Assembly (NCBI GenBank): GCA_945929285.1 | Contig: CAMEOC010000027.1 | Span: forward strand, 1-8,802 | DNA length: 8,802 nt | Direction of reading: 5' to 3' | Source of the DNA: an uncultured Mucispirillum sp. | GTDB taxonomy: Bacteria; Chrysiogenota; Deferribacteres; Deferribacterales; Mucispirillaceae | Shown here: positions 1 to 6,198 of the stretch, one piece after another | Numbering within the stretch: the first letter of the stretch is position 1 | Layout: every line of letters begins with the position of its first letter | Made by a program: the position numbers and the translations under genes | Notes under the pieces: model-generated | Told to the model about the DNA's origin: nothing | What the model saw: the letters and a program-made list of their open reading frames with translations, nothing else | The model's database searches: none

Positions 1-577
1 CATCTTTTTCTATTTGCATAACAAGCTCTCTTGTAGGAGCCATAATTAATGCCCTAGGAGTGCCTTTTGCTCTTTCTTCTAATACATTTTCAGAAAGCCT
101 TTTAAATAATGTGATTAAAAAAGCAGCAGTTTTGCCTGTACCAGTTTGAGCTTTACCTGAAACATCTTTTCCTTGTATTGATTTTGGTAAAATCATTTTT
201 TGTATTGGAGTGCAGTATTTATAACTGCATTCGCAAATGCCCCTCATAAGCCTGTCATTTAAGCCTAATTCATGAAAGCGAAGCTCCCCCTGCTTTTCTT
301 CCACTTGAAATTCTTCAATAGTCCATGAGCCAAAATCTACAAACTCATCTTCCATATTAATATGCTTTAATTCCTGCTTTTTGTTTTGTTTGCCTGTGTT
401 TTTTGATTTTTTAGATGATGTTTTTGATATATTTCTTTCATTTATTTTTTTATCATTATCTACTGATTTTTCTCTTTCCTGCACACTTATCTGTTTAGAT
501 ATTTCTTTAATTATTATTTTGTTTTGAGCTGTTTGGCTTTTGTTTATTATCTGTTTAATTCTTTCAAGTATAGACAT
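1..577 (-). CDS. DEAD-box RNA helicase, RhlB-like, N-terminal part (gene runs off left edge)
   Basis: This is the N-terminal 192 codons of an ATP-dependent RNA helicase; the rest lies beyond base 1. I translated it by hand. An F-H-E-L-G-L segment (101-106) leads into a Q motif with YCTPIQ (121-126). Walker A/motif I follows as AQTGTGKT (143-150), then motif Ia as PTREL (181-185). The DEAD and SAT motifs would lie off the window. The YCTPIQ and AQTGTGKTAAF stretches resemble RhlB, the degradosome helicase, but the subfamily is inferred. Residues 1-95 are a Lys/Gln/Asn/Ser-rich, low-complexity extension ahead of the core, longer than usual for a minimal DEAD protein. The ATG at 577 is chosen because AAGG lies a few bases upstream; an internal Met75 is a weaker alternative. 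The helicase class is near certain. Confidence 0.93.
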   Translation of the reverse strand, partial: MSILERIKQIINKSQTAQNKIIIKEISKQISVQEREKSVDNDKKINERNISKTSSKKSKNTGKQNKKQELKHINMEDEFVDFGSWTIEEFQVEEKQGELRFHELGLNDRLMRGICECSYKYCTPIQKMILPKSIQGKDVSGKAQTGTGKTAAFLITLFKRLSENVLEERAKGTPRALIMAPTRELVMQIEKD

Positions 578-659
578 TTTTACCTTCTACTATATTATTT
601 TTTCCATATAAGGATATTAAAAACATAGTAATATATATGATAATATTATTTTTTGGTAG

Positions 660-689
660 TGATTTTTTTAATTTTTTATAAAAAAATCA
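660..689. repeat. AT-rich inverted repeat, 11-bp arms
   Basis: A perfect inverted repeat with arms TGATTTTTTTA (660-670) and TAAAAAAATCA (679-689), separated by 8 bases, lies about 83 bases upstream of the helicase start. It is almost entirely A/T, so the RNA hairpin would be weak and could arise by chance in such biased sequence. It might add structure near the ribosome landing region, but no function is assigned. Confidence 0.35.
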
Positions 690-747
690 TAAAAGGAAGA
701 TTTTTAATAATAATATTAATAAGTTATAAGTAAATATTTTTCCATAA

Positions 748-785
748 ACGGAACAGACCACCTAAAAATAGGTGGCCTGTTCCGT
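748..785 (-). promoter_or_regulatory. Strong 17-bp stem-loop in the helicase leader
   Basis: Arms at 748-764 (ACGGAACAGACCACCTA) and 769-785 are complementary at 16 of 17 positions around a 4-base loop. The single odd pair (757/776) is A-C in plus-strand RNA but a G-U wobble in minus-strand RNA, so the minus transcript, the helicase leader, folds without a mismatch. The element is strikingly GC-rich for its surroundings. On the minus strand it is followed by only three T residues before TTATGG, so it is a poor textbook terminator. An attenuator, an mRNA-stability structure or a dispersed REP-type repeat are all possible. Confidence 0.6.
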
Positions 786-799
786 CTACTTCTTTTGTG

Positions 800-912
800 A
801 TACTTTGCAATACTAAAATGTAACTACTAAATACTAAAATTATACTGTACTACTAAATATACTTTATAATACTAACATACTAAATATATACATACTTTAT
901 ATTATTTATACT
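800..912 (-). repeat. Cluster of nine AGTAT (plus strand ATACT) repeats
   Basis: On the plus strand ATACT starts at 800, 810, 831, 842, 859, 869, 877, 892 and 908. Many copies sit in a larger TACTAAA or TACTTTA context, and two further TACTAAA copies follow CTAC. Spacings are irregular (8-21), though the first four fall 10, 21 and 11 bases apart. The field lies wholly inside the predicted helicase leader. It may be a decayed tandem repeat or a protein-binding array. Confidence 0.5.
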
Positions 913-946
913 TTAAATTACTTTTATATACCTTTTCTATGACTGT

Positions 947-975
947 AATATAATAATATTAAATTATTTTGTCAA
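947..975 (-). promoter_or_regulatory. Sigma70-type promoter for the helicase transcript
   Basis: On the minus strand a perfect -35 box TTGACA (975-970) is followed by exactly 17 bases and a -10 box TATATT (952-947, five of six consensus bases). Transcription would start near 940 and run left towards the helicase. It lies downstream of the HIT-gene terminator, so it would drive an independent unit. AT-rich sequence produces many false -10 boxes, but the perfect TTGACA with ideal spacing is much less likely by chance. Confidence 0.65.
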
Positions 976-1011
976 CTACTTATTTTCAACTTTTTTAAAA
1001 TTCTTGCATTT

Positions 1012-1030
1012 TTGCTTAAATATTAAGCAA
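1012..1030. repeat. Palindrome TTGCTTAA-ATA-TTAAGCAA, possible operator
   Basis: Perfect 8-bp inverted repeat (1012-1019 and 1023-1030) with a 3-base spacer. It is centred about 46 bases upstream of the -35 box of the helicase promoter, where an activator or other dimeric regulator could bind. It is not followed by a T-run on either strand, so it is unlikely to be a terminator. The operator role is inferred from symmetry and position only. Confidence 0.3.
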
Positions 1031-1169
1031 TGTTTTATGTATTTTCTTTATTTACCAATAATATAAATTTTTAAAATATTTTTCATATTATATTATTTTA
1101 TATTGATATTTCATTATTTAATATTCCAATATTTTTATATTTATTTACCTAGAAAATTGATAGATGCTT

Positions 1170-1199
1170 AAAAAAAAGGCAGAAATAAAATTTCTGCCT
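1170..1199 (-). terminator. Rho-independent terminator of the HIT gene
   Basis: A perfect 10-bp stem (1177-1186 with 1190-1199, AGGCAGAAAT and its complement) with a 3-base loop is followed on the minus strand by eight T residues (plus-strand A run 1170-1177). It begins about 38 bases after the HIT stop codon. No T-run follows on the plus strand, so it is directional. Confidence 0.88.
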
Positions 1200-1237
1200 A
1201 ATTATGAATATACTTTGATTAAATATTAAGCTAAAAA

Positions 1238-1654
1238 TTAAAATAAATTTCTTATTTTTTCACCATCTTTAGCTATTTCTTCTATTTCCACTTTAAGCCT
1301 TGGTGGCATATATTTACCAAACTCATCGCCTTTATACCTTGGTATAATATGCACATGGGAATGAAAAACTTCCTGGCCTGCTGCATTTTCGTTTTGCTGA
1401 AATACATATATACCTTCTGCATCAAACGCTTTTTTCACAGCATTGGAAACTTTACATAAAACATTATAAAAATTTTTCCCCACATGCTCTGGAGTATCTA
1501 AAATATTTCTGCAGTGGTGCTTTGGTATTACAAGAGTATGGCCTCTAACAGCAGGGTTTATATCCATAAAAGCTAAGAATTCATCATCTTCATATACTTT
1601 GCTGGAAGGTATTTCCCCATTGATAATTTTACAAAAAATACAGTTATTATCCAT
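1238..1654 (-). CDS. HIT-family nucleotide hydrolase/transferase (HINT-like)
   Basis: A 138-residue, full-length histidine-triad protein. Bacterial members hydrolyse nucleoside phosphoramidates or other nucleotide conjugates in the cytoplasm; the substrate cannot be told from sequence. The catalytic triad is plain as H98-S-H100-V-H102 followed by IIPR. N-terminal C5-x-x-C8 with histidines near 46-47 matches the zinc site common in this family. The DINPAVRGHTLVIPKHH stretch at 31-47 is the usual nucleotide-binding strand. The ATG at 1654 has a GAGGTG ribosome site just upstream. It is monocistronic: its own terminator follows at 1170-1199, and it is divergent from the signalling operon on the right. 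Family assignment is very secure. Confidence 0.96.
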   Translation of the reverse strand: MDNNCIFCKIINGEIPSSKVYEDDEFLAFMDINPAVRGHTLVIPKHHCRNILDTPEHVGKNFYNVLCKVSNAVKKAFDAEGIYVFQQNENAAGQEVFHSHVHIIPRYKGDEFGKYMPPRLKVEIEEIAKDGEKIRNLF

Positions 1655-1675
1655 TTATCACCTCATATAAATTAA

Positions 1676-1681
1676 ATTATA
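1676..1681 (-). promoter_or_regulatory. Possible -10 box of the HIT gene
   Basis: TATAAT occurs on the minus strand about 21 bases before the HIT start codon, which would leave a short 5' leader containing the GAGGTG site. I find no convincing -35 box at 16-18 bp, and the surroundings are nearly pure A/T, so this is weak. Confidence 0.3.
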
Positions 1682-1738
1682 TATAAATAATAGTTTATTT
1701 TTTTGAAAAAATGAAGTAAATTATAATTAATTATTTAG

Positions 1739-1767
1739 TTGCTTTTATTTTGTTATTTTTATATGCT
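1739..1767 (+). promoter_or_regulatory. Probable promoter of the five-gene signalling operon
   Basis: TTGCTT (1739-1744), 17 bases, then TATGCT (1762-1767) is a moderate sigma70-like match with ideal spacing. It would place the start site near 1774 and a leader of about 25 nt before the first gene. An AGGGGAG ribosome site lies immediately ahead of the ATG at 1799. No other promoter is obvious in this 144-base divergent region. Confidence 0.45.
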
Positions 1768-1798
1768 ATTATTATTAAGTATTTTTTAAAGGGGAGTT

Positions 1799-2380
1799 AT
1801 GGATTCTGAAAATCTTATACATAACCTTAGCGTAGTGAGAGAATATTTTTCCCATAATATGAGAACATCTACTGCTATGGTTGTTGCCACCGTTAGTATT
1901 TTTAAATTTGGGCTTAGTGATGATACTGATAATATGACAGATATGATTATTGAATCATCTTATTTTCTTGATGTTTACGATAAAGGCATGGAAGTGCTTT
2001 TTAACTTTGTTTTAGGCAAGCCCATAAAAAACGAACAGGAAAAATTTGACCCTGTAAAAATAACAGGAAAAGTTATTGAAGACTTACGTTGCTCTATAAA
2101 CGAGCAAAACATTAAAGTTTCCTGTATTTTTGATGAAATGAGCGAAGTAAAAACAAACAGCTACATTGCAAAAACATTGTTAGAGCTTATTTTATGCGAA
2201 GAAGTTAGAAAATGCAGCAGTGAACTTAATATTGTTTCAAGAGATAATGTACTTACATTAAAAAAATCAAACCAAACAGATATTCCTGAAATATATAATA
2301 TATTTAATAAAATATTAGCAGAAGTGAATATTGAGTTTACATATACTTCTGACTCTGTTTCTTTGAGGTTTCTATCATGA
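1799..2380 (+). CDS. Histidine-kinase-like protein without visible ATP-binding boxes; candidate phosphotransferase
   Basis: A 193-residue cytoplasmic protein with no membrane segment. Residues 10-38 and 44-72 look like the two helices of a HisKA/DHp hairpin. The first helix carries SHNMRT (18-23), which resembles the kinase H-box, with H19 as the presumed phosphorylation site. The remainder (85-193) has the size of a shrunken kinase ATPase domain, but I see no Asn box and no DxGxG or GxG loops. That architecture resembles ChpT- and Spo0B-type histidine phosphotransferases, which relay phosphate but do not bind ATP; the comparison is by layout, not by alignment. Its TGA stop overlaps the start of the response-regulator gene (ATGA), which suggests a direct partnership. 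It could also be a phosphatase or scaffold. Confidence 0.6.
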   Translation: MDSENLIHNLSVVREYFSHNMRTSTAMVVATVSIFKFGLSDDTDNMTDMIIESSYFLDVYDKGMEVLFNFVLGKPIKNEQEKFDPVKITGKVIEDLRCSINEQNIKVSCIFDEMSEVKTNSYIAKTLLELILCEEVRKCSSELNIVSRDNVLTLKKSNQTDIPEIYNIFNKILAEVNIEFTYTSDSVSLRFLS

Positions 2381-2736
2381 AAATATTAATAGCAGATGAT
2401 GAATTAAGACTTCGCAAAGTAATAGCCCTTTATATGACAAAATGCGGTTATGAAATTATTGAAGCAGGCAATGGGGAAACAGCAGTAGAGCTTGTAAAAG
2501 AACATAAGCCAGATGCTATTGTACTTGATGTGATGATGCCAGGAATTAGCGGTATAGAAGCAGCAGAAGCTATTAGAAAACTGCCAGAATTTGCCACTAC
2601 ACCTATTATATTATTAACAGCTAATGCCAGTGAAAACGATGTGAAAAAAGGGCTGGCAACAGGTGCTAATAAATATATTACAAAACCTTTTTCACCTAAA
2701 GAGCTGGTGGAAACAATTGATTCTCTTATTAAATAA
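2377..2736 (+). CDS. CheY-like single-domain response regulator
   Basis: A 119-residue receiver domain with no output domain. All key residues are present: acidic pair D7-D8, phospho-acceptor D51 in VLDVMMPG, T81 in LLTAN and K103 in TKPF. Such stand-alone receivers act by phosphorylation-dependent protein binding or as phosphorelay intermediates. The start overlaps the stop of the preceding kinase-like gene by 4 bases, so translation is coupled. The next gene follows after 6 bases. The nearest candidates for phosphate donor and target are the kinase-like protein upstream and the HDOD or phosphatase proteins downstream. Specific pairing is inferred from position. Confidence 0.95.
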   Translation: MKILIADDELRLRKVIALYMTKCGYEIIEAGNGETAVELVKEHKPDAIVLDVMMPGISGIEAAEAIRKLPEFATTPIILLTANASENDVKKGLATGANKYITKPFSPKELVETIDSLIK

Positions 2737-2742
2737 ATATGT

Positions 2743-3855
2743 ATGGTAGAAAATATGAATATTCGTTTTATAGGAAGTGAAGCAGGGCTTAATACATTTA
2801 AAAAACTTTTAGAAGGCAAAGCTTATGTATCTAATAAAGATGATGCAAAAGATGCTTTAATATTTGAAGTTTCATCATTAGAAGTGCTTTATAAAATACC
2901 TAAGCGTTCTTTTGGTGTGCCTGTTTTTTTCTACCTTACCACACCTAATAAAACTGTGCTTTCAAATATAAAAGATTACCAGATAACAGGTATATTATTT
3001 CCGCCTTTAAATGCTGAAGCCATAATGAATAAAATGACCCGCACAAAAGAACACACTGTGGCAACAGTTAATGCAAAAGACTATGAAACACTTCGTATTA
3101 AAATCATTGCAAAGGCAGAAAATATTCCTACGCTGCCAACCATAGCCCAAGATTTAATCAGGCTTACAAGAAACCATTCCCAGGCAGCTATTGGCCAGGT
3201 TACAGCAAAAATTAAAATGGACCAGGGTATATCTTCTAAAGTTATAAAGCTTGTAAACTCTCCTTTTTACGGGGTTAGAAAAGAAATAGCCTCCATTGAC
3301 AGGGCAACTATGCTTTTAGGCTTTAGCTCTGTGAAAAATATTGCCCTTGCAATCTCTTTAGACCAATACTACCAAAAACCTTTTAATATGTATAAAACCA
3401 CAGGCCAGGCTATTTGGCAGCATGCTTATAATGTGGCTTTAATATCTTCTGAAATTGCAAAATATTTAAACCAGGACAGCGATGCTTTATATATGGCAGG
3501 CTTAATGCACGATATTGGTAAAGTTGTAATGGCTGATTTTTTAGTAAAAGAAGTAGACTGTGTGCAGGATGAAAGGCAGCAGTTAGGCTGCGACCATGCA
3601 GAAATTGCTTCTGTTATATTAAATAAATGGTCTGTTTCCCCTGCCATTGTGGAAGCTGTTAAAACTCACCACGATGTAGAATGTGATTTATACGGCAGAA
3701 TTGTATCTGTTGCCAATAGGATAGACCATAACCAGACAAATTTTGAAGAATATATTTACCAGCTTCATAAAGATTTTCCTATTAAAGATATTGAATTATT
3801 AATAGAATCTATACAAACTATTTTGAGCGATACAGCCGATGGAAAAGAGCAATAG
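2743..3855 (+). CDS. HDOD-domain signalling protein with degenerate receiver-like N-terminus
   Basis: 370 residues in two parts. Residues about 6-100 have the length and strand rhythm of a receiver domain (IRFIG, then VFFYLTT near 61-67, then ILFPP near 84-88) but lack the acidic pair, the phospho-acceptor Asp and the Lys, so they look like a pseudo-receiver. Residues about 115-325 form an HDOD domain: IPTLPTIAQDLIRL (128-141), KLVNSPFYG (169-177), W225-x-H227, MHDIGK (255-260) and THHD (308-311). HDOD proteins are usually non-catalytic signalling modules in motility, biofilm and development pathways. The HD pair is retained here, so weak hydrolase activity is not excluded. The start at 2743 has no good ribosome site and probably relies on re-initiation from the gene ending 6 bases earlier; Met5 is an alternative. 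It overlaps the phosphatase gene by 17 bases. Confidence 0.87.
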   Translation: MVENMNIRFIGSEAGLNTFKKLLEGKAYVSNKDDAKDALIFEVSSLEVLYKIPKRSFGVPVFFYLTTPNKTVLSNIKDYQITGILFPPLNAEAIMNKMTRTKEHTVATVNAKDYETLRIKIIAKAENIPTLPTIAQDLIRLTRNHSQAAIGQVTAKIKMDQGISSKVIKLVNSPFYGVRKEIASIDRATMLLGFSSVKNIALAISLDQYYQKPFNMYKTTGQAIWQHAYNVALISSEIAKYLNQDSDALYMAGLMHDIGKVVMADFLVKEVDCVQDERQQLGCDHAEIASVILNKWSVSPAIVEAVKTHHDVECDLYGRIVSVANRIDHNQTNFEEYIYQLHKDFPIKDIELLIESIQTILSDTADGKEQ

Positions 3856-5410
3856 TATTACTTTTGATTTATTAAAAATCATATCTTCAGAATCCACAGA
3901 AGAATTTATTAAGCAAATCAATGCACTACTTAACAGGCACGATATATATGCCTTTCGTATATGGGATGTGCGTGGTAATGTATGCGAGCCATGCTCCTAT
4001 ATTCCCTCTGATTTATATGCCACCTTTGATATTTACGAGCTGGGCTTTAAAGATGAAGATTTTTGCACTGATATAAATATTGATATTTCATATTTTGATG
4101 TTACATACCATATAGATACGGCACTATTTTTTAAAAATAACCACCGTGTTACCCATGTTATTACTTTTGAATATAAACTACCTGCAGATATAGAAGAACG
4201 CATAAGGCTAATTGCCCCATACTTTGGCAGGCGCGCTGTGGAGCTTTTTTCTAAAGAACGGCAGATGGATTTATATATAGACTATCAAAAGAAAGTAGAT
4301 TTCGTAAAGCGTGCCAGTATTATTTTCATGGCTTTAGAGTTACAGGAAGTAATATCTATGTCACTTTCTTTTTTCATGGAAGTATTTTCTGCTGATGCAG
4401 TTTGTGTTTATTATAACGATGAATTTTACGGTATTGGTTTAGAAGAAGAAGATTTGGAAAATAATATTACCATAAACGATTTTCCAATATCTGAATATTT
4501 AAAAAATCTTGATGAGACTATCTTTATGGAAAACGAAGTTATATCTTCTAAATTTAATATTAAAAATACATTTTTCATATATGATAGAGGTGCAAACCTG
4601 CACTTTGCTCTTTTTAATATTATTGTGGATATTGTGCCAGATAAAGATTTTTCTTCCCTTGTTTCAAGCATAGTTTCCATTGCCACAGAAAACGCATTAA
4701 ACCATGAAGCACTTACTAAATTTAAAATAGAAGAAACAGAGATTGCATATACTGCAGAGATTTTAAATAAATTTGTGAAGAAAAACATTTTTTTAGAAGA
4801 CAATCCTAATATTTATGGTATAAGTTATCCTGCTAGAAATGCAGGGGGCGACTTTGTTAATGTATTACAGATAGGAAGTGACTATCTTTTTTGCGTGGCA
4901 GATGTTTGCGGCAAAGGGTATTCTGCAGCTGTTTTAACTGTTGTATTAAGTGTTTTTATGTCTAAATTTAATTCATCAGATAATTTAACACAGCAGGTGG
5001 CAGATATTAATGAGTTTTTAATATCTAAAAACTTTAGTGATAGGTTTATTACCAGCTTTTTTGGTATTTATAGAAGCGATATTGAAGAACTGGAATATAT
5101 TTCCTGCGGCCATGACCCTGCAGCAGTTTTAAGTAACAATAAAATAGAATACTTAACATCAGACTATATGCCTATGGGTATAATGTCTGAAAACTATTCT
5201 TCTAAAAAAATAAAAGTAGATAGGCAAAGCCTTATATTTGTTTATACTGATGGCTTAATAGAATATTCTTCTTTAGATGATTTATTATGCCTTGTAAAAG
5301 CACTTTCTAATAAATCACCTAAAGATATTGTAGAAGACTTATATAAAGAGCTTGTAACAGATACTACACTTCAAAGGGATGATTTTACATGTCTTATAAT
5401 GAAAGTATAA
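3839..5410 (+). CDS. SpoIIE/RsbU-type PP2C serine phosphatase with N-terminal sensory region
   Basis: 523 residues. The C-terminal third (about 325-523) is a PP2C-type phosphatase of the SpoIIE/RsbU group. It has the metal-binding Asp in AGGDF (335-339), ADVCGKG (354-360), SCGHDPAA (422-429), YTDG (469-472) and DDFT (514-517). These enzymes classically dephosphorylate STAS-domain anti-sigma antagonists in partner-switching pathways, but none is encoded in this window, so the substrate is unknown. Residues 1-300 contain no membrane segment and look like one or two sensory domains; the stretch about 155-290 is GAF-like in length and pattern, at low certainty. The gene overlaps the HDOD gene by 17 bases and ubiE by 22, so all three are probably translationally coupled. 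The N-terminal part may receive input from the receiver or HDOD proteins. Confidence 0.92.
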   Translation: MEKSNSITFDLLKIISSESTEEFIKQINALLNRHDIYAFRIWDVRGNVCEPCSYIPSDLYATFDIYELGFKDEDFCTDINIDISYFDVTYHIDTALFFKNNHRVTHVITFEYKLPADIEERIRLIAPYFGRRAVELFSKERQMDLYIDYQKKVDFVKRASIIFMALELQEVISMSLSFFMEVFSADAVCVYYNDEFYGIGLEEEDLENNITINDFPISEYLKNLDETIFMENEVISSKFNIKNTFFIYDRGANLHFALFNIIVDIVPDKDFSSLVSSIVSIATENALNHEALTKFKIEETEIAYTAEILNKFVKKNIFLEDNPNIYGISYPARNAGGDFVNVLQIGSDYLFCVADVCGKGYSAAVLTVVLSVFMSKFNSSDNLTQQVADINEFLISKNFSDRFITSFFGIYRSDIEELEYISCGHDPAAVLSNNKIEYLTSDYMPMGIMSENYSSKKIKVDRQSLIFVYTDGLIEYSSLDDLLCLVKALSNKSPKDIVEDLYKELVTDTTLQRDDFTCLIMKV

Positions 5411-6090
5411 AAGAACAGGAACAGTCTAAAAAAGTTCAGGAAATGTTCAATAATATTGCTGATAAGTACGATTTTTTAAACGGCTTATTAAGCTTTGCTT
5501 TAGATGATAACTGGCGGCGAAATGCCATTAGGCTTGCAAATATTAAGCCTAATAATAAAGTATTAGATTTAGCCTGCGGCACAGGGGATATGATAAGCCA
5601 GATACAAAAACAGCACCCAGATGCTATTATTTACGGAGCAGATTTTAGTGTAAATATGCTGCATATAAGCCAAAAAAAACTTGGTTCCATACCTTTTACA
5701 GCAGCAGATGCCCACAACCTGCCCTTTAAAGATAACACTTTTGACAGGCTAACAATGGCTTTTGGGTTTAGAAACGTTACAGATAAAGCAAGGGGGCTTT
5801 CAGAGCTTTACAGGGTAATAAAGCCCGGTGGAAAAGTTTGTATATTAGAGCTTACAAGGCCAGAAAATAAATTAACCAGCTTTTTTTATAAAATATATTT
5901 TATGCACCTGCTGCCTTTTATTGGGGGGCTTTTTTCTTCAAAAAAAGCATATAAATACCTGCCTGATTCTGTATATAAGTTTCCTAAACGCCACGAATAC
6001 AGGCAGTTAATAGAAGATGCAGGGTTTAAAAATATCCACTTTAAATCACTGGTATTTGGAGCTGTAACCATAGCTGTAATGGATAAGTAA
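5389..6090 (+). CDS. ubiE: Demethylmenaquinone/ubiquinone C-methyltransferase UbiE/MenG
   Basis: 233 residues, the usual length for UbiE/MenG. It C-methylates the quinone ring using S-adenosylmethionine, the last step of menaquinone synthesis (2-demethylmenaquinone to menaquinone) in organisms that make MK. Family signatures are clear: MFNNIADKYDFLN (19-31), SAM-binding motif VLDLACGTGD (58-67), acidic D85 in YGADFS, DAHNLPF (107-113), FGFRNV (125-130) and the C-terminal LVFGAVTIAV (221-230). With no biosynthesis neighbours in the window, menaquinone rather than ubiquinone is an inference. The ATG at 5389 lies inside the phosphatase gene with AAGGG about 10 bases upstream. It is the last gene of the operon and converges on the restriction gene; I see no terminator in the 108-base gap. 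Confidence 0.95.
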   Translation: MSYNESIKEQEQSKKVQEMFNNIADKYDFLNGLLSFALDDNWRRNAIRLANIKPNNKVLDLACGTGDMISQIQKQHPDAIIYGADFSVNMLHISQKKLGSIPFTAADAHNLPFKDNTFDRLTMAFGFRNVTDKARGLSELYRVIKPGGKVCILELTRPENKLTSFFYKIYFMHLLPFIGGLFSSKKAYKYLPDSVYKFPKRHEYRQLIEDAGFKNIHFKSLVFGAVTIAVMDK

Positions 6091-6198
6091 TATCATTAAG
6101 ATAAAATGGTTTCTATTATACTAATAATATCCTGTTTATGTGCTTGACTTAACAATGCAAATATTTTAAATGTCTTTAATATAAATTCTTTGTGTTTT
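6091..6198. other. Convergent intergenic gap without a recognisable terminator
   Basis: These 108 bases separate the ends of ubiE (plus) and the interrupted restriction gene (minus). I looked for GC-containing hairpins followed by T-runs on both strands and found none. Transcripts from each side may therefore run into the opposite gene or end by a Rho-type mechanism. There is no open reading frame of note. Confidence 0.5.

Larger units (their letters stand above)
578..940 (-). promoter_or_regulatory. Predicted long 5' leader of the helicase mRNA
   Basis: This gene-free stretch lies between the best minus-strand promoter (947-975) and the helicase start codon. If the promoter is used, the leader is about 360 nt. 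It holds an AGTAT repeat field, a 17-bp hairpin and an AT-only inverted repeat nearer the gene. I see no open reading frame of note in it. Long structured leaders are known for some DEAD-box helicase mRNAs in other bacteria, such as cold-induced ones. A similar role here is inference. Confidence 0.45.

Noticed and set aside
748..785. Hairpin as an intrinsic terminator
   Set aside because: It is not followed by a convincing T-run on either strand, and no gene ends just before it in either direction.
2448..2819. Minus-strand open frame of 123 codons
   Set aside because: It is antisense to the well-supported response-regulator gene and the start of the HDOD gene, and shows no motifs of its own.
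3426..3647. Minus-strand open frame of 73 codons
   Set aside because: It is inside the HDOD gene, has no motif and no ribosome site.
4426..4803. Minus-strand open frame of 125 codons
   Set aside because: It lies wholly inside the phosphatase gene on the other strand. Its Ser/Phe-rich composition is typical of the complement of AT-rich coding DNA.
5886..6071. Minus-strand open frame of 61 codons
   Set aside because: It is antisense to the conserved C-terminus of UbiE.
6144..6172. TTGACT as a plus-strand -35 box after ubiE
   Set aside because: The best -10 at 17 bp is TAAATG, a poor match, and there is no plus-strand gene downstream.
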